Shown: piece after piece, positions 18,546 through 27,923 of the stretch
Layout: each line of letters starts with the position of its first letter
Position numbering within the stretch: the stretch's first letter is position 1
Assembly (NCBI RefSeq): GCF_032108445.1
Contig: NZ_CP134876.1
Span: forward strand, 6,758,001 to 6,822,000
DNA: 64,000 nucleotides
Reading direction: 5' to 3'
DNA from: Micromonospora halotolerans
GTDB lineage: Bacteria > Actinomycetota > Actinomycetes > Mycobacteriales > Micromonosporaceae
Notes under the pieces: model-generated
What the model was told of the DNA's origin: nothing
Database searches by the model: none
What the model saw: only the letters and a program-made list of their open reading frames with translations
Position numbers and translations under genes: made by a program

Positions 18546-20648
18546 ATGAGAGACAGACGGACGACGGCCCTCCTCTCCGCCCTGCTCGCCGCCAGCCTCG
18601 CGGCGTTCGCCGGGCCCGTGCCCGCACAGGCCGAACCGGCCGAACCGAACCAGGTCCAGGGCCTGACGGTCGTGCAGGGCGACGGCTACGCCACCCTGGC
18701 CTGGACACCGGTCGACGGCGCCACCGACTACCAGATCGAGCGCACCCCGGTCGCCGCCGACGACACGGCGACCGGACCCGCGGTGATCACTGGCGTCTGG
18801 CGGCCGAACCGCCAGATCAACAACTCCTCCCCCACCTTCGCCGACGCGGGCTTCAACCCGGGCGCCCGGGTTCAGTGGCGGGTCCGCGCCCGCCTCGACG
18901 CCACCGCCCAGCCGTACTCGGCGCCGGTCACCGGCACCACCAGGCCCCCGTGGGGTGACCCCGCCGTGCCGGGCCAGAACCTGCGGACCCAGTGGGAGAC
19001 CACCCTCGCGGCGCAGTACACCAGCGACGTCAACGAGTACGCGTACACCGCGGCGGTCGACGAGCTGAGCGACCGGGTCCGGGTGACCGAGATCGGCCGG
19101 ACCGCGCTGGGTCGCCCGATCAACATGTTCGTCATCGGCTACCCGGCCCCGCCGGCCACCCCGGCGGCGGTGGCGGCGACCTCACCGCTGATGGTCAACT
19201 GCAACGTGCACGGCAACGAGCCCAATGACCGGGAAGCGTGCTTGATCCTGGCGCGCCAGCTCGCCTTCAGCGACGACCCCCGCACGCTGGACCTGCTGTC
19301 GCACACGACCGTGCTGATCGTGCCCACGATCAACGGGGACGGCCGGGCGGCCAACACCCGGGGCAACTCCACCGGCCAGGACCTCAACCGGGACTACTCG
19401 CTGATCCGCCAGCCGGAGACCTTCGCGCTGGTGCGCATGCTGCGCGACTACCGCCCGGTGGCCGGCTACGACGGGCACGAGTTCGGCAACTCCAGCGCCG
19501 GCGACCTGCCGATGCTGCCGCCTCGGCACCAGAACGTCGCCCAGCCGATCTTCGACGAGTCGCAGCACATGATCGAGGGTCACATGTACACGCAGGGCGC
19601 GAAGGACGGCTGGTGGCCCTGCCCGTACGGGTGCAACGGCGGCGGGAACGTGGGGCTCAGCGAGGAGACCATCCTGCGCAACACGCTGGGGCTCAAGAAC
19701 GTGGTGAACTCCCTGCTGGAGCTGCGCAGCGCCGGCGGCGCCACCCGGCCGGACGAGGGCAACACGGCGAACAACCGGCGGCGCAAGGCGTACTCGGCGC
19801 TCTGGACGTTCCAGCAGTTCCTCGACTACCACCGGGCCAACCTCAAGGAGATCACCTCGGCGCGGACCGACGGGATCACCTTCCAGGTGTCGAACACCGG
19901 CCGGATCGTCTTCCGCGGCTCCCGGCCGATCCCCGCGCACCCGGCGCCGCACCCGGGCGAGGCACCGCCGCCGCTGGACGCCCCGCGCGAGGACCAGATC
20001 CTCACCGAGGCGCCGTGCGCCTACCGGCTCACCGAGGAGCAGTACCACGGGGAGCGCACCGACGGCCCGGCCGGCCAGCGGACCACCGTGGCGCAGCGGC
20101 TCGCCGCGCACGGCTGGAAGGTGGTCAAGGCCGCCGACGGGTACGTGGTGCCGCTGGCCCAGCCCGAGCGGGGACTGATCCCGCTGCTGCTCGACGGGCA
20201 GGCCGTGGAGAAGCTGGTCGCCGCCGAGCGGGTGTACCCGACGGTGACCGGCCGGCACGACGGCCCGCTGGTGGTCTCCGGCTTCACCTGCCTGCGGGAC
20301 GCCACGGTGACCGGCCCGGTCCGGGTCCGGCCCGGCGCCACGCTGGTCGCCACCGGCTCGTCGATCACCGGCCCGGTGGACGCCACCGGCGCGGCCGGCG
20401 TGTTCCTGACCGACAGCACGGTCACCGGCCCGGTCCGGATCGCGCAGGGCACCGGAGCCGTGGTGGTCGTCGACGCCACGGTCGAGGGTCCGGTCGACGT
20501 GTCCGGCAACCGGGGCGACGCGCCGCTGCTGGCCGCCAACACGGTCACCGGCCCGCTGCGCTGCGACGGCAACAGCCCGGCCCCGGTCGACCTGGAGCTG
20601 GGCAACTCGACGCGGGGGCCGAAGTCCGGCCAGTGCGCGAGCCTCTGA
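18546..20648 (+). CDS. Secreted M14-family zinc carboxypeptidase with C-terminal beta-helix-like repeats
   Basis: A 700-residue exported protein. A signal peptide (about 1-29, ending PAQA) is followed by an FN3-like domain (about 35-130: LTVVQGDGYATLAWTP) and an M14 peptidase domain. Zinc ligands are visible in NVHGNEPNDRE (His222, Glu225) and YDGHEFGN (His311), with QDLNRDYS supplying the substrate-binding NR pair. The last ~100 residues carry five TGP(V/L)-type repeats about 20 residues apart, which look like a short beta-solenoid. The role is probably peptide or cell-wall fragment cleavage outside the cell. ATG 18546 gives a proper signal peptide; GGGAG lies just upstream. Confidence 0.85.
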   Translation: MRDRRTTALLSALLAASLAAFAGPVPAQAEPAEPNQVQGLTVVQGDGYATLAWTPVDGATDYQIERTPVAADDTATGPAVITGVWRPNRQINNSSPTFADAGFNPGARVQWRVRARLDATAQPYSAPVTGTTRPPWGDPAVPGQNLRTQWETTLAAQYTSDVNEYAYTAAVDELSDRVRVTEIGRTALGRPINMFVIGYPAPPATPAAVAATSPLMVNCNVHGNEPNDREACLILARQLAFSDDPRTLDLLSHTTVLIVPTINGDGRAANTRGNSTGQDLNRDYSLIRQPETFALVRMLRDYRPVAGYDGHEFGNSSAGDLPMLPPRHQNVAQPIFDESQHMIEGHMYTQGAKDGWWPCPYGCNGGGNVGLSEETILRNTLGLKNVVNSLLELRSAGGATRPDEGNTANNRRRKAYSALWTFQQFLDYHRANLKEITSARTDGITFQVSNTGRIVFRGSRPIPAHPAPHPGEAPPPLDAPREDQILTEAPCAYRLTEEQYHGERTDGPAGQRTTVAQRLAAHGWKVVKAADGYVVPLAQPERGLIPLLLDGQAVEKLVAAERVYPTVTGRHDGPLVVSGFTCLRDATVTGPVRVRPGATLVATGSSITGPVDATGAAGVFLTDSTVTGPVRIAQGTGAVVVVDATVEGPVDVSGNRGDAPLLAANTVTGPLRCDGNSPAPVDLELGNSTRGPKSGQCASL

Positions 20649-20659
20649 CCCGCTGATCG

Positions 20660-20698
20660 TCGTACCGGCAGGTCCGGCCTCCGGGCCTGCCGGTACGA
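20660..20698 (+). terminator. Hairpin terminator after the first M14 gene
   Basis: A perfect 13-base-pair inverted repeat (arms 20660-20672 and 20686-20698) with a GC-rich loop that can pair further lies about 11 bases after the peptidase stop and before the fasciclin gene. Confidence 0.75.
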
Positions 20699-20719
20699 CC
20701 CGACCGACGGGAGAACGCC

Positions 20720-21424
20720 GTGGACCGGCCCGTCATCCCCCCGCGATCCCGATCTCTCCCCCGGCTCCGGCGGCCGGCCCGCCGGCCACGGGCCGGTGCG
20801 CTCGCCGCGGTCGCGCTGTCCCTGGTGCTCACCGGCACGGGCTGCTCCGGCGCCGGCACCGCTGCGCCGGCCGCGACCGGCGGCGCCGCACCGAAGGGAG
20901 CGCCCGCCGTGAGCGGCCCGCTGTGCGACCTGCTGCCCTCCGGCAGCGACCCGGGCAACCCGGCGGCGCTGACCGGTCAGCCGGCCGACGCGGCTCTGCG
21001 GTGGCTGCCCGTCCTCACCACGTTCGAGGCGGCGGTGCGGGCGGCCGGCATGTCCGCCGACCTGCACGACGGCTCCGGGGTGACCATCCTGGCCCCGACC
21101 GACGACGCGTTCGCGGCCAAGTTCTCCGAGGACGACCTGGACCACCTGCTCCTGGCCGACCGGGACAAGCTCCGCGGCCTGCTCCGCGAACACCTCGTCG
21201 CCGGGTCGCTGTCGCTGTCCGACCTGGTGGCCGCCGGTAGCGTCACCACGCTCGCCCGCACCACGGTGACGGTCACCGGGGGCGGAGGGACCGCCCGCCT
21301 GGCCGGCCAGGCCGACACCGTGTGCGCCGACTACCAGGTCGCCAACGCGCGGATCCACCTCATCAACCACGTGCTCGGCAGCCTGCCCACCACGGGCGGC
21401 GAGGGCGGGCACCGCGCCCACTGA
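20720..21424 (+). CDS. Secreted fasciclin (FAS1)-domain protein
   Basis: A 234-residue exported protein. A basic N-terminus and hydrophobic helix (ALAAVALSLVLTGTGCSGAG, about 33-52) suggest Sec export, possibly as a lipoprotein, but position -3 to the cysteine is glycine rather than the usual leucine, so the lipobox is imperfect. A linker rich in Ala/Gly/Pro leads to a FAS1 domain with the conserved VTILAPTDDAFAAKF (about 115-129), LREHLVAG and a final HLINHVLGSLP. FAS1 proteins mediate adhesion or protein-protein contacts at the surface. It lies between two secreted M14 peptidases with a terminator on its left. Confidence 0.8.
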   Translation: MDRPVIPPRSRSLPRLRRPARRPRAGALAAVALSLVLTGTGCSGAGTAAPAATGGAAPKGAPAVSGPLCDLLPSGSDPGNPAALTGQPADAALRWLPVLTTFEAAVRAAGMSADLHDGSGVTILAPTDDAFAAKFSEDDLDHLLLADRDKLRGLLREHLVAGSLSLSDLVAAGSVTTLARTTVTVTGGGGTARLAGQADTVCADYQVANARIHLINHVLGSLPTTGGEGGHRAH

Positions 21425-21440
21425 CCGCACGGACCGGGTC

Positions 21441-21469
21441 TTGACCCGGGAAACCGCCGGTCCTACGTT
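21441..21469 (+). promoter_or_regulatory. Putative sigma-70-type promoter of the second M14 gene
   Basis: TTGACC at 21441-21446 and TACGTT at 21464-21469 are separated by 17 bases and lie about 50 bases before the start of the peptidase gene. The -35 is near-consensus; the -10 is weak but acceptable for an actinomycete housekeeping promoter. Confidence 0.4.
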
Positions 21470-21516
21470 CCGATCGATCTCGCTAGATCTCCCACCGAGT
21501 GAAACGAGGCATCCCG

Positions 21517-24333
21517 ATGCGCCTGTCGAAGCGTCCGCCCGGGACGGTCCACACGAGAAGAACGGCCGGCGTCGCCGCGCTGCTCCTGCTGGCCGGTCTG
21601 ACACCGTTGCTGGGAGGCGCGCCGGCCGGCGCCGCCCCCACGGCCCCCAGCTGCAGCAACGACCCCGCCGCCCGGCTGTCCACCGTGCCCAGCCCCGAGT
21701 CCGCGCTGGGCTTCCCGCTCGGCACTGGCCAGGAGCGGGTCGTCACCAACGACGAGGTCCGTGGCTACCTGAAGGCCGTCGACTCCGCCTCCGACCGCGT
21801 GGTCACCGGCGTCATGGCGACGAGCGTGCTCGGCCAACCGCTGCCGTACGCCATCGTCTCCAACGAGCGGCACGTCCGGCCGGGTGCGCTGAAGCAGATC
21901 GCCGACGACATCCGCGACCTGCGGGACCCGCGGCGGACCAGGGCGAAGAAGGCCGCCGAGACCGCGTCCGACCGCCCGGCCATCGTCTGGGTGGCCGGGA
22001 ACGTGCACGGCGGGGAGAAGAGCGGAACGGACGCCGCGCTCAAGACCCTGTACGAGCTGGCCTCCGGGCTGTCCTGCGCGGTCGCGGAGCGCAACGACAA
22101 CCTGGTGACCGTCATCGTGCCGACCCAGAACCCCGACGGCCGCGACGCCAGCCGCCGGCAGAACGAGTACGGCTTCGACATGAACCGGGACTGGTTCGCC
22201 CGCACCCAGCAGGAGACCGACGGGAAGATCGAACTCCTGCGGCAGTACCCGCCGCAGGTCTTCGTCGACGCGCACGAGATGGGCGGCCGGCAGTACTTCT
22301 TCCCGCCCAACGCGGACCCGATCCACCACGAGATCGCCAGCGAGAACGTCGACTGGATCAACCGGATCGGCGAGGCCAACAAGGCCGGCTTCGGCTTCAA
22401 CGGCGCCTGCGGCGGCGCCGTCACCACCGAGTGCTACTTCAACTACGCGACGTACGACCTGTTCTTCATGGGCTACGGCGACACCGTCCCGGCCGCCGGC
22501 TTCGGCGCCGCCGGCATGACCTTCGAGAAGGGCAGCGCGTCGGCGGTGGCCGACCGGGTCCAGCAGCAGTTCCACACCCAGTGGTCCACCCTCGGGTGGG
22601 CCGCCGCGAACAAGCACGAGGTGCTGACCAGCTACTACAAGATCTGGACGGACGCGCTCGCCGAGGGCAGGGCCGGGACGCTGGAGCCGAACGAGGTGGT
22701 CCAGCCGACCAACAGCGTCCAGTTCCCGGTGCCGGACATCAGGATCCGCTCGTACTTCCTGCTCCCGGACCGGCAGCTCGGCGACGTGCGCCAGCTGGTC
22801 GAGCGGCTGCGCCGGATGGACGTCGAGGTCTACGAGGTGACCAGGCCGACGACGGTGCCCACCGCCCGGGTCTTCGGCGGGCGCACCGCGACCGACGTCA
22901 CGGTGCCGGTCGGCGCGTACTGGATCCCGATGGACCAGCCGCAGAAGCACTGGATCCAGGCGATCATGGGCGAGGACCCGTACGTCCCGTTCCCCTACTT
23001 CTACGACGTGTCCTCCTGGAGCAACCCGCTGCTCATGGGCGTGAACGCCATCTACACCGGCGACGACGTCCGGCCGCAGGCCCGGCCGGTCCGGCAGATC
23101 ACCGGCGGCACGTCCGCGGCGGCCGAGGCGAAGGGGTCGTACGCGTACCCGCTGGACTCGGCGGCGGCGGCCGAACTCACCTTCCAGCTGCTCGGCCGGG
23201 GCGTGCCGCTCGTCCGTGACCTCGACACCAGCGCGGTCGGCTTCCCCGCGAAGAGCCTGACCCGGGAGATCGACCAACTGGCCCGGTCGCTCGGGGTGAC
23301 GCTGCGCCCGAGCCGCGCGGCGGCCAGCGGGAGCCCGGTGGACCTGCCGGACGTCGGGCTGTTCGAGGGTACCGGCATCTCGACCACCTCCGGCTCGCAC
23401 GGCGAGGCCCGCTACGTGCTCGGCAGGCGGTGGGGGCTCGAACTCACGCCGGTGACCACCGCCGACATCAACGACAACACCCCGGCGTTCACCGGGCGCA
23501 CCGTGCTGCTCGTGCCGGACGGCAGCAGCGCGACCGGCGGGCTCACCGCCGCCGGGCAGGCCAACCTGCGGAACTGGATCGCCCAGGGCCACACCTACGT
23601 CGGCCTGCGCAACGAGGGCACCCGGATGGCCCGGGCCGCCGGCCTCACCTCCACCACCGAGAAGACGAAGCCGGCGGACTACCGGATGATCGGGTCGCAC
23701 CTGCGGGTCGACGTCGACGGCAGCAGCCCGGTCGCGCTGGGACGCCCGGCCGAGGACTTCGAGTTCAACAACAGCGACTCGATTCTGAACCCGAGCAGCA
23801 CCGGCACCAACGTCCTCAGCTACCCGTCCGACGACACCTTCTGGGCGAACGGCTACACCATGCGCAGCGACGTGTTGAAGGGCACGGTCGCCCTGGTGGA
23901 CGAGCCCACCGGCGGCGGTCGGGCGGTGCTGTTCGCGTTCAACCCGCTCTTCCGGGCGTACAACGAGAACGGGTTGCACCTGGTGGCCAACGCCCTGCTC
24001 TATCCGTCGGGTGCGGCGGCGGACCGCGCCACCCCGCGGCGTACGACCGGTGTCGAGCCCGCCCGGGCGGCCGCGGCGGCCCAGCCGGTCGCGGACAACC
24101 TGGGCGGCGAGTGGCGCCCGATCACCGTCGAGGTGGCGGCGGGTGACCGCGGTCGCGCCGAGGCGGTCGTCGCCCGGTACACCGACACCGCCCGGGTCTC
24201 CGCGGCGGACGGATCGGCGTACCTGGTGATCCCGAATCCGGCCGGCCTGCAGGCCGACGAGCACCCGTTCCTGCGTGACCTGGTGGGCGCCCTCCGGGAC
24301 GCACAGATCCCGGTCCGCTCCCTGGTGGGCTGA
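21517..24333 (+). CDS. Large secreted M14-family zinc peptidase
   Basis: A protein of about 938 residues with a signal peptide (about 1-41, ending AGA-AP). The catalytic domain shows GNVHGGEKSGTDAA (His164, Glu167), DMNRDWFARTQ and FVDAHEMGGRQYFFPP (His253), i.e. the M14 zinc ligands and substrate arginine. The C-terminal half (about 560-930) is not peptidase; the stretch around VLLVPDGSSATGGLTAAGQANLRNW (about 670) looks like a class I glutamine-amidotransferase-like fold, common in large actinobacterial M14 proteins. ATG 21517 is preferred to GTG 21499. It ends at a strong bidirectional terminator before gltA. Confidence 0.85.
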   Translation: MRLSKRPPGTVHTRRTAGVAALLLLAGLTPLLGGAPAGAAPTAPSCSNDPAARLSTVPSPESALGFPLGTGQERVVTNDEVRGYLKAVDSASDRVVTGVMATSVLGQPLPYAIVSNERHVRPGALKQIADDIRDLRDPRRTRAKKAAETASDRPAIVWVAGNVHGGEKSGTDAALKTLYELASGLSCAVAERNDNLVTVIVPTQNPDGRDASRRQNEYGFDMNRDWFARTQQETDGKIELLRQYPPQVFVDAHEMGGRQYFFPPNADPIHHEIASENVDWINRIGEANKAGFGFNGACGGAVTTECYFNYATYDLFFMGYGDTVPAAGFGAAGMTFEKGSASAVADRVQQQFHTQWSTLGWAAANKHEVLTSYYKIWTDALAEGRAGTLEPNEVVQPTNSVQFPVPDIRIRSYFLLPDRQLGDVRQLVERLRRMDVEVYEVTRPTTVPTARVFGGRTATDVTVPVGAYWIPMDQPQKHWIQAIMGEDPYVPFPYFYDVSSWSNPLLMGVNAIYTGDDVRPQARPVRQITGGTSAAAEAKGSYAYPLDSAAAAELTFQLLGRGVPLVRDLDTSAVGFPAKSLTREIDQLARSLGVTLRPSRAAASGSPVDLPDVGLFEGTGISTTSGSHGEARYVLGRRWGLELTPVTTADINDNTPAFTGRTVLLVPDGSSATGGLTAAGQANLRNWIAQGHTYVGLRNEGTRMARAAGLTSTTEKTKPADYRMIGSHLRVDVDGSSPVALGRPAEDFEFNNSDSILNPSSTGTNVLSYPSDDTFWANGYTMRSDVLKGTVALVDEPTGGGRAVLFAFNPLFRAYNENGLHLVANALLYPSGAAADRATPRRTTGVEPARAAAAAQPVADNLGGEWRPITVEVAAGDRGRAEAVVARYTDTARVSAADGSAYLVIPNPAGLQADEHPFLRDLVGALRDAQIPVRSLVG

Positions 24334-24350
24334 CGCCCCGTACCGACAGG

Positions 24351-24383
24351 AAGGCCGCCGACCCGCACGGGGTCGGCGGCCTT
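24351..24383. terminator. Bidirectional terminator between the M14 gene and gltA
   Basis: A perfect 14-base-pair stem (24351-24364 with 24370-24383) and a five-base loop, flanked by AA/TT at the base, lies between two convergent genes and probably ends transcription from both sides. Confidence 0.85.
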
Positions 24384-24400
24384 CGCCGTCAGGACCGGGC

Positions 24401-25684
<1,284 letters not shown>

Positions 25685-25733
25685 CTGTTCCTCGCTTCGC
25701 CGGCAAGATCTTCGTTGAGTTGCCTTCGCTTTT

Positions 25734-25747
25734 ACCGTAATCACGGT
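25734..25747. promoter_or_regulatory. Inverted repeat upstream of gltA
   Basis: ACCGT-AATC-ACGGT is a perfect 5+5 inverted repeat with a four-base spacer, about 50 bases before the citrate synthase start, in a locally A/T-richer patch. Position and form fit an operator of a dimeric repressor or activator overlapping the gltA promoter; the regulator is unknown. Confidence 0.35.
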
Positions 25748-25877
25748 GGGGAGGACACCGCTCGTCATGGTTCGGTGGTGAGGTATGCGTCACCCGATTC
25801 CCGACTTGCCGGCTCGGAAACCCGGTGGAAGCGCGACCACCCCGAGCTGGGAGGCTACCCGGCGATCCCGCGGATGA

Positions 25878-27923
25878 TCACGAGAGGGTGAGCCGCCGCA
25901 GCGACCCGTCGGTGCCCACCCGGTAGAGGTCGAGGCGGTTGGCACCGGCGGCGAAGAGCCGGTCGTCGGGCAGCAGCGCGGCGAAGCGCCGGCCGGCGGA
26001 GTCCGGCGGGACCACCGGGACGACGGCCCCGACCGTGCCGTTCACCGCCACGGCGAGCCGCGTGCCGTCCGGCACCGAGGCGGGCACGGTCCCCCAGACC
26101 AGCGCGGGCAGCTCGCCGCGCGCCGGGTCGACGTCGCGGAACGCGGCGAGGTTGGCCACGGTCGCCGTACCCTCGGACGGTGTCGCGCCGACCGTGGTGC
26201 CCACCAGCGGGTCGGGGGCGGCCGGCGCGGGCGGGGACGGGACCCCGCCGGGGAACGTCAGCGGCTGTCCGGGCGTGTCGTAGAAACGCTTGTCGGCGTT
26301 GTCGCGCGGGGCCTGGCTCGCCGGGCGGCCGTCCATCCGCCAGGGGACCCGGATGTGGGTCTCGTCGGCGATCGTCGGCAGCAGGTCCACGTGCTGCCAG
26401 TTCCGGTCGTCGACCCGGCCGGTCCGCTGGCCCGGTTCCTTCAGGAACATCGGCACCCAGGCGACCTGGTCGGGGGCGTGGTTGATGGCGTCCAGCCCCC
26501 GGCCCTGCCAGTCCTTGCGGAAGCTCACGCCGTGGTCGGCGGTGACCACCACGAGCGCCTGGTCGTAGAGGCCGGTGGCGCGCAGGGTGCGCAGGGTCTC
26601 GCCGATCAGCCGGTCGGTGTAGCCGAGCTGGGCGAGGTGCCGGGCCCGGGCCAGGTCCACCCACCCGGTCCCGTCGCTGTGCAGGTCCTCGGGGGCGACG
26701 TAGCGCGCCCCGGACGGCAGGTGGACCCAGGGCGAGTGCGGCATGAGCAGGTGCAGGAAGTGCAGCGTGGGCCGGTCGGCGGGGCGCAGCCCGGCGAGGA
26801 AGGTGGTGAACCGTGCCGGCTGGTTGTCGTCGAGCGTGTCCCAGCGGAACTTCGGGTCGTTGGGCACCGGCTCGGCCGCGTCCAGCCCCGCCTCGGCCCG
26901 GGTCTGCTCCCGGTAGGAGTCCTCCGGGTCGATCCGGCTGTCCACCGGGGCGGTGACCTGGCGCAGCAGCTTGCCGCTCTCCCGGACCAGCACCCCGAGC
27001 CCCTGCTCCGGGCTGGTCGGCTGTTCGCACCGGCTGGGCGGGCAGAGCCGGGTGATGCTCTCCTCGGCCTTGATGTCGTACAGGCCGCCGAGCGCGGTGA
27101 ACAGGTTGTCCGGGTACCGCGAGTAGTGCGGGGCGATCGGCTCGGCCGGGTAGCGCCCGGTCAGCATGGCCGGCAGCGCGTAGGGCGTCCATCCGCTGAC
27201 GCCGGTGGCGTTGCGGTACCAGGTCGAGCCGGCGGCCAGTTCGGCGAAGTGCGGATACCGGGCGGCGTCGATCCGGTGGTCCGGGCCCAGCAGGGAGACC
27301 AGCGGCAGCTCGTCCAGGACGATCATGACCACCGGCGGGTGGGCGCCCGCACCGGCCACCCCGGCGGCGCCGCCGTGCCCGCGGGGCAGCACCACGGCCG
27401 AGGCCGGCGAGGCGAACACGAACAGACCGACGAAGACCAGCGGCCCGACCGCGGCCACCCGCAGCACCCGGGCGATGGCCCGCCACCGCCGGTGGGCGGC
27501 CGCCGCGGCGGCGCCGGCCGCGACCGCCGCCAGCAGCAGGGGTACGCCCCGCAGCGGCGTGACGTGCCGGCCGACCTGGACCGCGAGCGCGGCCAGCAGC
27601 AGCCCCACGACCAGGGTGTGCAGGGCCGCGCGGGCCGGCCGCGGGGCGATCAGGCCGAGCGCGCCGAGCAGGGCGAACGGCACGGTCGGTGCGATCGCGA
27701 TCAGCGCCACCAGGAGCAGCACGTCGGTCCGGGTGGCGCGGTGGAACAGGAAGAAGTCCGGGCTGCGACCGAGCACGTCCAGCAGCGGCTGGGTGACCAC
27801 CAGCCCGACCAGCGCCGCCGCCTCCAGCAGCCGGCCCGCCTCGCCGCGCCAGCCGCCCCGGACGCGGGTGCGGTCCGGCGCCGCCGGCGGGGCCTTCGGT
27901 GGCGCGAGCGTGTCCTCAGCCAC
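25878..27923 (-). CDS. Membrane-anchored sulfatase/alkaline phosphatase-superfamily protein
   Basis: A 681-residue protein. About five N-terminal membrane helices (residues 29-180, e.g. VLLLVALIAIAPTVPFALLGAL) precede an extracytoplasmic sulfatase-fold domain starting VVMIVLDELPLVSLL (metal Asp near 203). The nucleophile region reads NATGVSGWTPYALPAMLTGRYP: there is no Cys/Ser-x-Pro-x-Arg formylglycine motif, so a threonine or serine nucleophile, as in phospho- or lipoteichoic-type transferases, is likely. VVVTADHGVSFR (near 470) gives further metal ligands. It may hydrolyse or transfer a phospho group on an envelope polymer. Its start overlaps the methyltransferase gene by 8 bases. Confidence 0.75.
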   Translation of the reverse strand: MAEDTLAPPKAPPAAPDRTRVRGGWRGEAGRLLEAAALVGLVVTQPLLDVLGRSPDFFLFHRATRTDVLLLVALIAIAPTVPFALLGALGLIAPRPARAALHTLVVGLLLAALAVQVGRHVTPLRGVPLLLAAVAAGAAAAAAHRRWRAIARVLRVAAVGPLVFVGLFVFASPASAVVLPRGHGGAAGVAGAGAHPPVVMIVLDELPLVSLLGPDHRIDAARYPHFAELAAGSTWYRNATGVSGWTPYALPAMLTGRYPAEPIAPHYSRYPDNLFTALGGLYDIKAEESITRLCPPSRCEQPTSPEQGLGVLVRESGKLLRQVTAPVDSRIDPEDSYREQTRAEAGLDAAEPVPNDPKFRWDTLDDNQPARFTTFLAGLRPADRPTLHFLHLLMPHSPWVHLPSGARYVAPEDLHSDGTGWVDLARARHLAQLGYTDRLIGETLRTLRATGLYDQALVVVTADHGVSFRKDWQGRGLDAINHAPDQVAWVPMFLKEPGQRTGRVDDRNWQHVDLLPTIADETHIRVPWRMDGRPASQAPRDNADKRFYDTPGQPLTFPGGVPSPPAPAAPDPLVGTTVGATPSEGTATVANLAAFRDVDPARGELPALVWGTVPASVPDGTRLAVAVNGTVGAVVPVVPPDSAGRRFAALLPDDRLFAAGANRLDLYRVGTDGSLRRLTLS

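Noticed and set aside
21463-24264. 933-codon minus-strand frame opposite the second M14 gene
   Set aside because: Shadow of the peptidase gene, with no recognisable motif.
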